Of a stretch of 20,116 bases of DNA, positions 8,344-15,048 are shown piece after piece. Source of the stretch: an uncultured Clostridium sp. Lineage in GTDB: Bacteria; Bacillota; Clostridia; Lachnospirales; Lachnospiraceae. The stretch is taken from assembly GCA_900547035.1 (NCBI GenBank), contig URFM01000059.1, positions 1-20,116 on the forward strand. Reading direction: 5' to 3'. The translations under genes were made by a program, and so were the position numbers. The stretch's first letter is position 1. Each line of letters begins with the position of its first letter. A model generated the notes under the pieces. The model saw only the letters and a list, made by a program, of their open reading frames with translations, searched no databases and was not told the DNA's origin.

Positions 8344-8766
8344 TCAAATCTTCACTTTCATGGTAATCTTAGTCCCTACTCCAAGCTGGGTTTCAATCTC
8401 CATCTCATCGGAATATTTTTTCATATTGGGCAGTCCCATGCCCGCCCCAAATCCCAGAGAACGGATCGCATCCGGAGCTGTGGAATATCCCTCCTGCATA
8501 GCCAGCGAAACATCTGGAATTCCCGGCCCTACGTCGTCCAGCACCATCAAAATCTCCTGAGGTGTAATCTCGACCATAATCTTTCCGCCTCTGGCGTGAA
8601 TCACCATGTTAATCTCACCCTCATACATAGCAATCGCCACCTTGCGGACCGCTTCCGGGCTGACTCCCAGCTGTTTTAACTTCCGCTTCACATCGCTGCT
8701 GGCCTCTCCCGCCCTGGTAAAATCATCCGGGGATATTTCATAATTTAAACGAATTGCATCCTCCAT
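8344..8766 (-). CDS. RsbW/RsbT-like ATP-binding protein (HATPase fold, anti-sigma-type kinase)
   Basis: 140 residues, nearly all of it one GHKL ATP-binding domain. The N box is AMYEGEINMVIHARGG (Glu49, Asn53, His57), the G1 box DDVGPGIPD (Asp78, Gly80, Gly82), the G2 region LGFGAGMGLPNMKKY (105-116), and the last motif GVGTKI. Small proteins of this build (SpoIIAB, RsbW, RsbT) are serine kinases or switch proteins that bind sigma factors or STAS-domain partners. No sigma factor or STAS gene is in the window, so the partner is unknown. The start at 8766 follows AAGGGGGAAAG by about six bases. The stop lies 10 bases before the HydS-like gene, so the two are co-transcribed. Confidence 0.88.
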   Translation of the reverse strand: MEDAIRLNYEISPDDFTRAGEASSDVKRKLKQLGVSPEAVRKVAIAMYEGEINMVIHARGGKIMVEITPQEILMVLDDVGPGIPDVSLAMQEGYSTAPDAIRSLGFGAGMGLPNMKKYSDEMEIETQLGVGTKITMKVKI

Positions 8767-8780
8767 ATTACTTTCCCCCT

Positions 8781-9128
8781 TCAGCTGGCTCCCCCATGAA
8801 GTCCTGCCGCATAAAGCATTCCACAGGCGGAAAACATTCTGTGTCCGGTGGATAAAACTACCAGTCCCCGTTCCTTTGCCATCTCCAGCATTGCCTCATC
8901 AGGCTTCTTTCCCCTGACAAAAATCAGACAGACAATATCCAGCATCTCCGCGGTGCGAATCACCTGCGGATTGCAAAGCCCTGTCAGCAAAATGGAGTGA
9001 TCCTTGGAAAAAGCCAGTACGTCGCTCATCATATCCGAACCGCAGGCGGTGCGCACTTCCCGGTCCAGATGTTCCTCCCCGACCAGAACCCGCGCACCTA
9101 AAATGTCTCTTGCATCTTTAACCGTCAT
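8781..9128 (-). CDS. Stand-alone DRTGG-domain protein (first gene of the minus-strand cassette)
   Basis: The start at 9128 (MTVKDARDILG, 115 residues) is preferred over upstream ATGs at 9185 and 9155 because AAAGGAGAGG lies just before it and because its paralogue in the same cassette also begins MTV. The domain shows the DRTGG pattern: a strand with a small-residue turn (TACGSDMMSDVLAF), ILLTGLCNPQVIRTA, then CLIFVRGKKPDEAMLEMAKE and GLVVLSTGHRMFSACGML. It has no catalytic motif. Stand-alone copies next to hydrogenase and ATPase genes recur in Clostridia as far as I recall, with unknown role; a small-ligand or redox-linked regulatory function is a guess. Confidence 0.78.
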   Translation of the reverse strand: MTVKDARDILGARVLVGEEHLDREVRTACGSDMMSDVLAFSKDHSILLTGLCNPQVIRTAEMLDIVCLIFVRGKKPDEAMLEMAKERGLVVLSTGHRMFSACGMLYAAGLHGGAS

Positions 9129-9345
9129 ACCTTTCCTCTCCTTTTTCTTTCCCATGGTTGAACGAAATCTGCTGGTATCCTTCATAATAGTCTATCACAT
9201 TTCGCTGGATATTTTCAACATATACTTCTATTTTCCCCCTTCCACAATCGTTAGTTTTTTCACATTGACTGTGGATTTTTTTTATATTGTGTGTTAGAAT
9301 ATTGTTACATTGCACAATGCACAACACGTAAGGAGGTAAAAACGA
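9129..9345. promoter_or_regulatory. Divergent control region between the sensory cassette and the hydrogenase operon
   Basis: The 217-bp gap separates two divergent operons. Minus side: TTGAAA (complement of 9213-9218) and TAGACT (complement of 9189-9194) with an 18-base spacer form a modest promoter candidate. Plus side: TTAGAAT at 9294-9300 preceded by TG gives an extended -10, with no good -35 at the right distance; TTGACT at 9265-9270 is too far. Downstream of that -10 lie the arms CATTG/CAATG (9308-9319) and a tandem TGCACAA repeat (9311-9317, 9318-9324), placed where a repressor could block the start. The plus operon has a strong AAGGAGGT at 9330-9337. Confidence 0.5.
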
Positions 9346-9840
9346 ATGGCTTGCAAAAAACCAACCGTTCCATTCTCTGGAACGCCGGAGCAGGAGGCAG
9401 AACTGAAGGCCGCGATTGCGGAACTTAAGAACGAGCCTGGTGCTCTGATGCCTGTCATGCAGAAAGCGCAGGAAATCTATGGCTACCTTCCCATCGAAGT
9501 ACAGACCATGATTTCCGACGAAATGGGTATTCCGTTGGAAAAGGTCTACGGAGTATCCACATTTTATGCCCAATTTGCCTTACAGCCCAAGGGCAAATAC
9601 AAAATTTCCGTCTGTCTTGGCACTGCCTGTTATGTAAAGGGCTCCGGAGATATTTTTAACAAGCTGGAGGAGATTCTTGGCATCACCAGCGGCGAGTGTA
9701 CCCCGGACGGCAAATTCTCTCTGGATTCCTGCCGCTGTGTGGGAGCATGCGGACTGGCCCCCGTTATGATGATCAACGGCGAGGTTTACGGACGCCTGAC
9801 TCCTGACGACGTGCCTGGTATCCTGGCCAAATATAATTAA
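9346..9840 (+). CDS. NuoE-like [2Fe-2S] subunit of the NAD(H)-linked [FeFe] hydrogenase
   Basis: 164 residues, the usual length of the 24-kDa NuoE/HydC type. A helical N-terminal part (about 1-80, with YGYLPIEV and VYGVSTFYAQF) precedes a thioredoxin-like domain whose four ligands are visible as CLGTAC (Cys90, Cys95) and CRCVGAC (Cys131, Cys135). The subunit carries electrons between the NADH site of the NuoF-like subunit and the other clusters. It is the first gene of a five-gene operon ending with HydA, the arrangement of trimeric or tetrameric bifurcating hydrogenases such as Thermotoga HydABC. The start at 9346 is fixed by AAGGAGGT. The gene name hydC is used in some organisms, but naming varies. 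Confidence 0.93.
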   Translation: MACKKPTVPFSGTPEQEAELKAAIAELKNEPGALMPVMQKAQEIYGYLPIEVQTMISDEMGIPLEKVYGVSTFYAQFALQPKGKYKISVCLGTACYVKGSGDIFNKLEEILGITSGECTPDGKFSLDSCRCVGACGLAPVMMINGEVYGRLTPDDVPGILAKYN

Positions 9841-9845
9841 CGCTT

Positions 9846-10403
9846 ATGCTGCCTGAGATTTCCTTAAACGTATTGGATATTGCGGAGAACTCTACCAGAG
9901 CAGGAGCCGCCTTGGTCTCCATTCTTGTAAAGGTCAATCACAAGGACGATACTTTGACCGTAACCATCGGCGACAACGGCTGCGGCATGACGCCGGAGCA
10001 GGTAAGCCATGTAACCGACCCCTTTTTCACCACCAGAACTACCAGGAAGGTAGGGCTGGGCGTTCCGTTTTTCAAGCTTGCCGCGGAAAGCACCGGCGGG
10101 CACTTCCATATTGAATCGGAACCGGGAAAAGGCACCTCGGTAACTGCGGTGTTTGGGTTGTCGCATATCGACCGGATGCCTCTGGGGGACATTACTTCCA
10201 CAATCCACAATCTGATCATCTACCATCCGGATACGGATTTCATCTATACATACCAGTATGATGACAGCTCGTTTACACTGGATACCAGGCAGATGCGGGA
10301 AATCCTGGATGGAATTCCCTTAAACGCGCCGGAGGTATCAGACTACATTTTAGAATATCTGACGGAAAACAAACAGGAAACCGACGGTGGAGCCATCATC
10401 TAG
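9846..10403 (+). CDS. Stand-alone HATPase-fold protein inside the hydrogenase operon
   Basis: 185 residues. It has the GHKL ATP-binding boxes: N box VLDIAENSTRAGA (Glu14, Asn15), G1 GDNGCGM (Asp43, Gly45, Gly47), F box DPFFTTR (58-64), G2 GLGVPFFKLA (70-79) and GKGTSV. These resemble histidine kinase catalytic domains, but there is no dimerisation/phosphoacceptor helix and no sensor region. The last 80 residues are an unassigned C-terminal part. It begins 5 bases after the NuoE-like stop with no clear Shine-Dalgarno, so translational coupling is likely. Similar ATPase genes lie in other clostridial hydrogenase operons; the substrate is unknown. It may phosphorylate or bind another protein, or regulate the enzyme, but no partner is evident. 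Confidence 0.87.
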   Translation: MLPEISLNVLDIAENSTRAGAALVSILVKVNHKDDTLTVTIGDNGCGMTPEQVSHVTDPFFTTRTTRKVGLGVPFFKLAAESTGGHFHIESEPGKGTSVTAVFGLSHIDRMPLGDITSTIHNLIIYHPDTDFIYTYQYDDSSFTLDTRQMREILDGIPLNAPEVSDYILEYLTENKQETDGGAII

Positions 10404-10461
10404 TGTACAGGCTCCCCTGCACAATCTTTTGGCACTCTTTTAGAAGGAGGAAGGTTAAGAC

Positions 10462-10839
10462 ATGAAAACTCTTGCAGAATTAAAAGCAATTCGTGAAAAG
10501 ATGCAGAGCCAGGTCAATCTGCGTGCCGAAGACCACGACCACATTCGCGTGGTAGTTGGCATGGCTACCTGCGGTATCGCCGCAGGCGCAAGACCTGTTT
10601 TAAATACCCTTGCACAGGAAGTTCAAAAAAAAGGGCTGACGGACAAAATTTCCGTTACCCAAACCGGCTGCATCGGATTATGCCAATACGAGCCCATCGT
10701 TGAGGTCATGGAACCCGGTAAAGAAAAAGTTACCTATGTGAAAATGAACCCCGAAAAAGCCATGGAGGTTCTGGAGCGCCATCTGATCGGCGGCCATGTG
10801 GTTGACAAATACACCATGGGCACCGCGGATGTAAAGTAA
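10462..10839 (+). CDS. Small thioredoxin-like ferredoxin of the hydrogenase operon
   Basis: 125 residues, thioredoxin-like [2Fe-2S] ferredoxin family (HndB-like). Visible motifs are GMATCGIAAGARPVL (Cys37) and TQTGCIGLCQYEP (Cys70, Cys74). The normal C-x4-C pair of the family is reduced to a single Cys, since position 42 is Gly; only three cysteines exist in the whole protein. The cluster therefore may need a non-Cys ligand or a partner residue, or may be absent. The start follows GAAGGAGGAAGG. It lies 15 bases before the NuoF-like gene and belongs to the same transcript, so it is presumably an accessory or small subunit of the complex. Confidence 0.88.
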   Translation: MKTLAELKAIREKMQSQVNLRAEDHDHIRVVVGMATCGIAAGARPVLNTLAQEVQKKGLTDKISVTQTGCIGLCQYEPIVEVMEPGKEKVTYVKMNPEKAMEVLERHLIGGHVVDKYTMGTADVK

Positions 10840-10854
10840 AGGAGGAATCCCATC

Positions 10855-12645
10855 ATGTATCGTTCACATGTACTTGTCTGCGGCGGCACCGGATGTACTT
10901 CCTCCGGAAGCCCCCAGATCATGGAAGCTTTAAAATATGAGATCAAACGTCAGGGCCTGGAAGATGAGGTGGCGGTAGTAGAAACCGGCTGTCACGGACT
11001 CTGTGCCTTAGGCCCCATCATGATTGTATACCCGGATGCCACCTTCTATTCCATGGTGCAGCCCGGAGACATCCCCGAGATCGTTTCTGAGCATCTTCTG
11101 AAGGGCCGTGTGGTCACCCGACTGCTCTACCAGGAAACCGTCAGTCCTTCCGGCGGTATTAAGGCTTTAAGCGATACGGATTTTTACAAAAAGCAGCACC
11201 GCATTGCCTTACGTAACTGCGGCGTCATCAATCCGGAAAATATTGAAGAGTACATCGGTACCGGCGGATATGAAGCTCTTGGCAAGGTACTGACGGAAAT
11301 GACCCCTGATGATGTGATTCAGGTTCTCCTGGATTCAGGCCTGCGGGGCCGCGGCGGAGCCGGATTCCCCACCGGTCTGAAGTGGAAGCTGTGCAAGCAG
11401 AACGATGCGGATCAGAAATATGTCTGCTGCAACGCCGACGAGGGCGACCCCGGCGCGTTCATGGACCGTTCCGTTCTGGAGGGCGATCCCCATGCGGTAC
11501 TGGAGGCCATGGCCATCGCAGGATACGCCATCGGAGCAAACCAGGGCTATATCTACGTTCGTGCCGAATATCCCATCGCTGTTGAACGTCTGAAAATTGC
11601 CATCAAGCAGGCCAGAGAGATGGAACTTCTGGGAAAGAATATCTTCGGCTCCGGCTTTGACTTTGATATTGACCTGCGCCTGGGCGCCGGCGCATTCGTC
11701 TGCGGCGAGGAGACGGCTCTCATGACCTCCATCGAGGGCAAGAGAGGCGAACCCAGACCCAGACCGCCCTTCCCGGCTCAGAAAGGACTTTTTGGAAAGC
11801 CCAGCATTTTAAATAACGTGGAAACCTATGCCAACATTCCCCAGATCATCTTAAACGGCCCTGAGTGGTTCGCCTCCATGGGTACGGAGAAGTCCAAGGG
11901 CACCAAGGTATTCGCCTTAGGCGGCAAGATCCACAACACGGGACTGGTGGAGGTTCCCATGGGAACCACCCTGCGAACCGTCATCGAGGAGATCGGCGGC
12001 GGCATCCCCAACGGAAAGAAATTCAAGGCAGCCCAGACCGGCGGCCCCTCCGGCGGATGTATCCCAGCCGAGCATTTTGACGTTCCCATCGACTATGACA
12101 ACCTGATTGCCATCGGCTCCATGATGGGTTCCGGCGGACTGATCGTCATGGACGAGGACGACTGTATGGTGGACATCGCCAAGTTCTTCCTGGAATTCAC
12201 CGTAGAGGAATCCTGCGGAAAATGTACCGCCTGCCGTATTGGAACCAAGCGTATGCTGGAAATTCTCACCAAGATCACCAAAGGACAGGCCACCATGGAG
12301 GATCTGGATAAGCTGGAAGATCTGTGCTACTATGTCAAGAGCAACTCTCTGTGCGGACTGGGCCAGACGGCTCCTAACCCGGTGCTCTCCACCCTGCGGT
12401 ATTTCCGCGATGAGTATGAGGCCCATATCAAGGAGAAACGCTGTCCCGCGGGAGTCTGCAAGGCGCTGCTCTCCTACAACATTGACCGTGATAAGTGCCG
12501 GGGATGTACTTTATGTGCCCGCACCTGCCCGGCCGGCGCCATCATGGGTTCCGTGAAGAATCCTCATGTCATCGACCAGACCAAGTGCATCAAATGCGGC
12601 GCCTGCATGGAGAAATGTAAGTTCGGCGCAATCTACAAGAAATAG
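10855..12645 (+). CDS. hydB: NuoF-like flavoprotein subunit (HydB type) of the NAD(H)-linked [FeFe] hydrogenase
   Basis: 596 residues with the full HydB layout. Residues 1-95 form an N-terminal thioredoxin-like [2Fe-2S] domain (Cys9, Cys14, Cys46, Cys50). An FMN- and NADH-binding part of about 120-330 carries GRGGAGFPTG (165-174) and the NADEGDPG segment. An SLBB-like linker lies near 340-430. The NuoF [4Fe-4S] motif ESCGKCTACRIGT (Cys454, 457, 460, with Cys500) follows. The tail has two ferredoxin clusters (Cys548/551/554/558 and Cys578/581/584/588). This subunit oxidises or reduces NAD(H) at FMN and is the probable bifurcation site that couples NADH and ferredoxin to H2. The start at 10855 follows AAAGGAGG. 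The HydA gene begins 18 bases after its stop. Confidence 0.95.
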   Translation: MYRSHVLVCGGTGCTSSGSPQIMEALKYEIKRQGLEDEVAVVETGCHGLCALGPIMIVYPDATFYSMVQPGDIPEIVSEHLLKGRVVTRLLYQETVSPSGGIKALSDTDFYKKQHRIALRNCGVINPENIEEYIGTGGYEALGKVLTEMTPDDVIQVLLDSGLRGRGGAGFPTGLKWKLCKQNDADQKYVCCNADEGDPGAFMDRSVLEGDPHAVLEAMAIAGYAIGANQGYIYVRAEYPIAVERLKIAIKQAREMELLGKNIFGSGFDFDIDLRLGAGAFVCGEETALMTSIEGKRGEPRPRPPFPAQKGLFGKPSILNNVETYANIPQIILNGPEWFASMGTEKSKGTKVFALGGKIHNTGLVEVPMGTTLRTVIEEIGGGIPNGKKFKAAQTGGPSGGCIPAEHFDVPIDYDNLIAIGSMMGSGGLIVMDEDDCMVDIAKFFLEFTVEESCGKCTACRIGTKRMLEILTKITKGQATMEDLDKLEDLCYYVKSNSLCGLGQTAPNPVLSTLRYFRDEYEAHIKEKRCPAGVCKALLSYNIDRDKCRGCTLCARTCPAGAIMGSVKNPHVIDQTKCIKCGACMEKCKFGAIYKK

Positions 12646-12663
12646 TAAGGGAGGGAACAGACC

Positions 12664-14409
12664 ATGGAAACCATTAATCTGAAAATCAACGGCATTTCGG
12701 TCAGCGCCCCCAAGGGTTCTACCATCCTGGAAGCTGCCAGACTGGCCCACATTGAGATCCCTACTCTGTGTTTCTTGAAGGAGATCAATGAGATTGGCGC
12801 CTGCCGTATCTGTATTGTAGAACTGAAAAACGGCAAGATGGTAACATCCTGCGTATATCCGGCTGAGGAGGGCATGGAGGTATTTACCAACACCCCCAGA
12901 GTCCTGGATTCCAGAAAAAAGACGCTTCAGCTGCTTTTATCCAATCACAACCGTTCCTGCCTCTCCTGCGTCCGCAGCGGACACTGCGAGCTTCAGGAAC
13001 TGGCTCATTCCCTGGGAGTAGAGGATGAGTCCTACTACGACGGCGAGATGACGGAAACTGAGATCGACACTTCCGCCGCCCACATGATCCGGGACAACAG
13101 CAAGTGCATTCTCTGCCGCCGCTGCGTGGCAGTCTGCGAGAATGTCCAGGGCATCGGCGTCATCGGCGCCAACCACCGCGGCTTCCAGACTCAGATCGGC
13201 TCCGCCTTTGAGATGGGACTGGGCGAAACCTCCTGCGTATCCTGCGGACAGTGCATCGCGGTCTGCCCCACCGGCGCTCTGACCGAAAAAGACAGCACCG
13301 CCGATGTTTATGCTGCCATCGCCGATCCGAAGAAGCATGTCATCGTGCAGACGGCTCCCGCTGTCCGGGCTGCTCTGGGCGAGGAATTTGGACTTCCCAT
13401 CGGCACCAATGTAGAAGGAAAAATGGCCGCGGCCCTGCGCCGTCTCGGCTTTGACAAGGTATTTGACACCGACTTTTCCGCGGACCTGACCATTATGGAG
13501 GAGGCCCACGAGTTTATTGACCGGGTGCAGAACGGCGGCGTTCTTCCCCTGATCACCTCCTGCTCCCCCGGCTGGGTGAAATACTGCGAGCACTATTTCC
13601 CGGATATGACGGAGAATCTGTCCTCCTGCAAATCGCCTCAGCAAATGTTCGGAGCCATTGCCAAATCCTACTATGCGGAGAAGGCCGGCATTGATCCGAA
13701 GGACATCGTCAGCGTCAGCGTGATGCCCTGTACCGCCAAGAAATTCGAGATCGGACGCCCGGATGAGGATGCCAACGGTGTTCCGGATGTGGATTTCTCC
13801 ATCACCACCAGAGAACTGGCCCGGATGATCAAAAAGTCCGGCATCCGCTTCCTGGATCTGCCCGATGAGAAGTTCGATGAGCCCTTGGGCCTTGGCACCG
13901 GCGCAGGCGTGATCTTTGGCGCGACCGGCGGCGTGATGGAGGCGGCTTTAAGAACCGCAGTGGAAACCCTCACCGGAGAAGAGCTGCCCAAGCTGGACTT
14001 CACCGAAGTCCGGGGTACCAAGGGTATCAAGGAGGCCACATACAACGTAGCTGGTATGGAAGTAAAAGTAGCGGTAGCCTCCGGCCTGGGCAATGCCAGA
14101 GAACTGCTTAATAAAGTAAAGTCCGGCGAAGCTCACTACCACTTTATTGAAATTATGGGATGTCCCGGCGGCTGCGTCAACGGCGGCGGACAGCCTCAGC
14201 AGCCAGGCTATGTACGCAATACTACCGATATTCGGGCTCTCAGAGCTAAGGTTCTCTACGACAGCGATGCAGCTAACCCCATCCGCAAGTCCCATGAGAA
14301 TCCTGCTATCAAGGAACTCTATGCCACTTATCTTGGCGAGCCCGGAAGCGAGAAGGCCCACCACCTGCTGCATACGACTTATGTGAAGAGGAGTATTAAT
14401 CAGCATTAA
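12664..14409 (+). CDS. hydA: [FeFe] hydrogenase catalytic subunit HydA (multi-subunit, probably electron-bifurcating)
   Basis: 581 residues. In order: a plant-type [2Fe-2S] domain (Cys36, 47, 50, 63); a His-Cys [4Fe-4S] motif (His95, Cys99, 102, 108); two [4Fe-4S] clusters (Cys148/151/154/158 and Cys191/194/197/201); the H-cluster domain with TSCSPGW (298-304), VMPCTAKK (Cys356) and EIMGCPGGCVNGGGQP (Cys500, Cys504); and a C-terminal small-subunit-like tail ending near YATYLG. It reduces protons or oxidises H2 in the cytoplasm. Together with the NuoE- and NuoF-like genes upstream it fits group A3 bifurcating hydrogenases. The second cysteine of the usual TSCCP motif is Ser here. The start follows AAGGGAGGG, and a large terminator follows the stop. 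Confidence 0.95.
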   Translation: METINLKINGISVSAPKGSTILEAARLAHIEIPTLCFLKEINEIGACRICIVELKNGKMVTSCVYPAEEGMEVFTNTPRVLDSRKKTLQLLLSNHNRSCLSCVRSGHCELQELAHSLGVEDESYYDGEMTETEIDTSAAHMIRDNSKCILCRRCVAVCENVQGIGVIGANHRGFQTQIGSAFEMGLGETSCVSCGQCIAVCPTGALTEKDSTADVYAAIADPKKHVIVQTAPAVRAALGEEFGLPIGTNVEGKMAAALRRLGFDKVFDTDFSADLTIMEEAHEFIDRVQNGGVLPLITSCSPGWVKYCEHYFPDMTENLSSCKSPQQMFGAIAKSYYAEKAGIDPKDIVSVSVMPCTAKKFEIGRPDEDANGVPDVDFSITTRELARMIKKSGIRFLDLPDEKFDEPLGLGTGAGVIFGATGGVMEAALRTAVETLTGEELPKLDFTEVRGTKGIKEATYNVAGMEVKVAVASGLGNARELLNKVKSGEAHYHFIEIMGCPGGCVNGGGQPQQPGYVRNTTDIRALRAKVLYDSDAANPIRKSHENPAIKELYATYLGEPGSEKAHHLLHTTYVKRSINQH

Positions 14410-14411
14410 TC

Positions 14412-14486
14412 GCTCATAATAAGGAAATCCCCCGCTTCAAGCGAATCAACGATTCACCGGAGGCGGGGGATCCTTTTGTTATGAGC
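14412..14486. terminator. Nested hairpin terminator after hydA
   Basis: An outer stem GCTCATAA (14412-14419) pairs with TTATGAGC (14479-14486). Inside it AAGG (14421-14424) pairs with CCTT (14472-14475), and ATCCCCCGC (14427-14435) pairs with GCGGGGGAT (14463-14471). On the plus strand CCTTTTGTT follows the inner stem. It starts three bases after the hydA stop and ends the hydrogenase operon. Its symmetry could also serve minus-strand transcripts. Confidence 0.85.
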
Positions 14487-14510
14487 ACTTTAGTTCTGTC
14501 TTTATATTGA

Positions 14511-14772
14511 TTACATTTTGCTCCACTTTTTGTACCATGCGGCTACCGTCTTCTCATCTTCCTCTAGAATGTCAGCTGCTTCCTGAGGCGAGTAGCCCTT
14601 GCGGTACAAGTTGCGGGCGGTTCTGATAATCGGAATCATTAACCGCATTGTAAAGCTGGAGCAAATCTTCTTTTCCCTCGAAAATCCTGATAAACAGCCG
14701 GTCCTTGTACCCCCGGTTTGCCCTGCGGCGGTTTCCCTTGCAGCGCCTTGCCGTTCGCCTTTTTCTTGCCAT
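14511..14772 (-). pseudogene. Remnant of an Rpn/PD-(D/E)XK nuclease-family gene with internal deletion
   Basis: From the ATG at 14772 the first part reads like the N-terminus of the PD-(D/E)XK 'transposase-like' Rpn family common in Lachnospiraceae (KDRLFIRIFEGKEDLLQLYNAVNDSDY, residues 23-49, cited in two parts: KDRLFIRIFEGKED and LLQLYNAVNDSDY). This frame then runs to a stop near 14572. The neighbouring frame, open to the TAA at 14511, gives RNLYRKGYSPQEAADILEED and a WYKKWSKM end, which looks like the C-terminus of the same family. Full-length members are about 300 residues, so some 200 middle codons, including the nuclease core, have been lost near 14620-14640. It is not expected to be functional. 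Confidence 0.65.
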
Positions 14773-15048
14773 AGGCAGCCTTCTCCTTTCATTGTACTAA
14801 ACATGGTTTTCCTTGTAAAGGGTGTTTTCGGCTGTGAAAATGCAGCCATAGATATCCGGATTCCCCGGATAAAATGAAGTATGTTGCAGTATGAACACTG
14901 CTGATGTGGCTATTCTATCAAATGAAGTGGGATAATGAAGGCGCCTAAGGGCCCGAAACAACAAACCCAAACAACAGAAACCCCCAGCAGAACTCTTTTC
15001 CTGAAAAGACATCCCGCCGAAGGCTTCTGACATGATTCATTTTCGCCC
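14773..15048. other. 276-bp non-coding stretch with small hairpins and a diverged dispersed repeat
   Basis: I see no convincing gene. Two small inverted repeats lie close together: GGCTG/CAGCC around 14830-14846 and ATCCGG (14854-14859) with CCGGAT (14865-14870). Bases 14938-14965, starting AAGGCGCCTAAGGGCCCG, resemble the second half of the two repeat copies at 18118-18253. A 78-codon open frame on the minus strand (14797-15033) has no ribosome binding site and no family features. Confidence 0.5.

Noticed and set aside
9302..9317. Rex operator before the hydrogenase operon
   Set aside because: TTGTTA and CACAA half sites are present but span 16 bases rather than 18, and the inner bases do not match; kept only as an unspecified candidate operator.
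14511..14849. 112-codon minus-strand reading from 14849
   Set aside because: The upstream part has no family features; the recognisable protein starts at 14772 in another frame and only the C-terminal part uses this one.
14797..15033. 78-codon open frame on the minus strand downstream of the histidine kinase
   Set aside because: No Shine-Dalgarno, no recognisable features, and it overlaps small inverted repeats and the diverged dispersed repeat.
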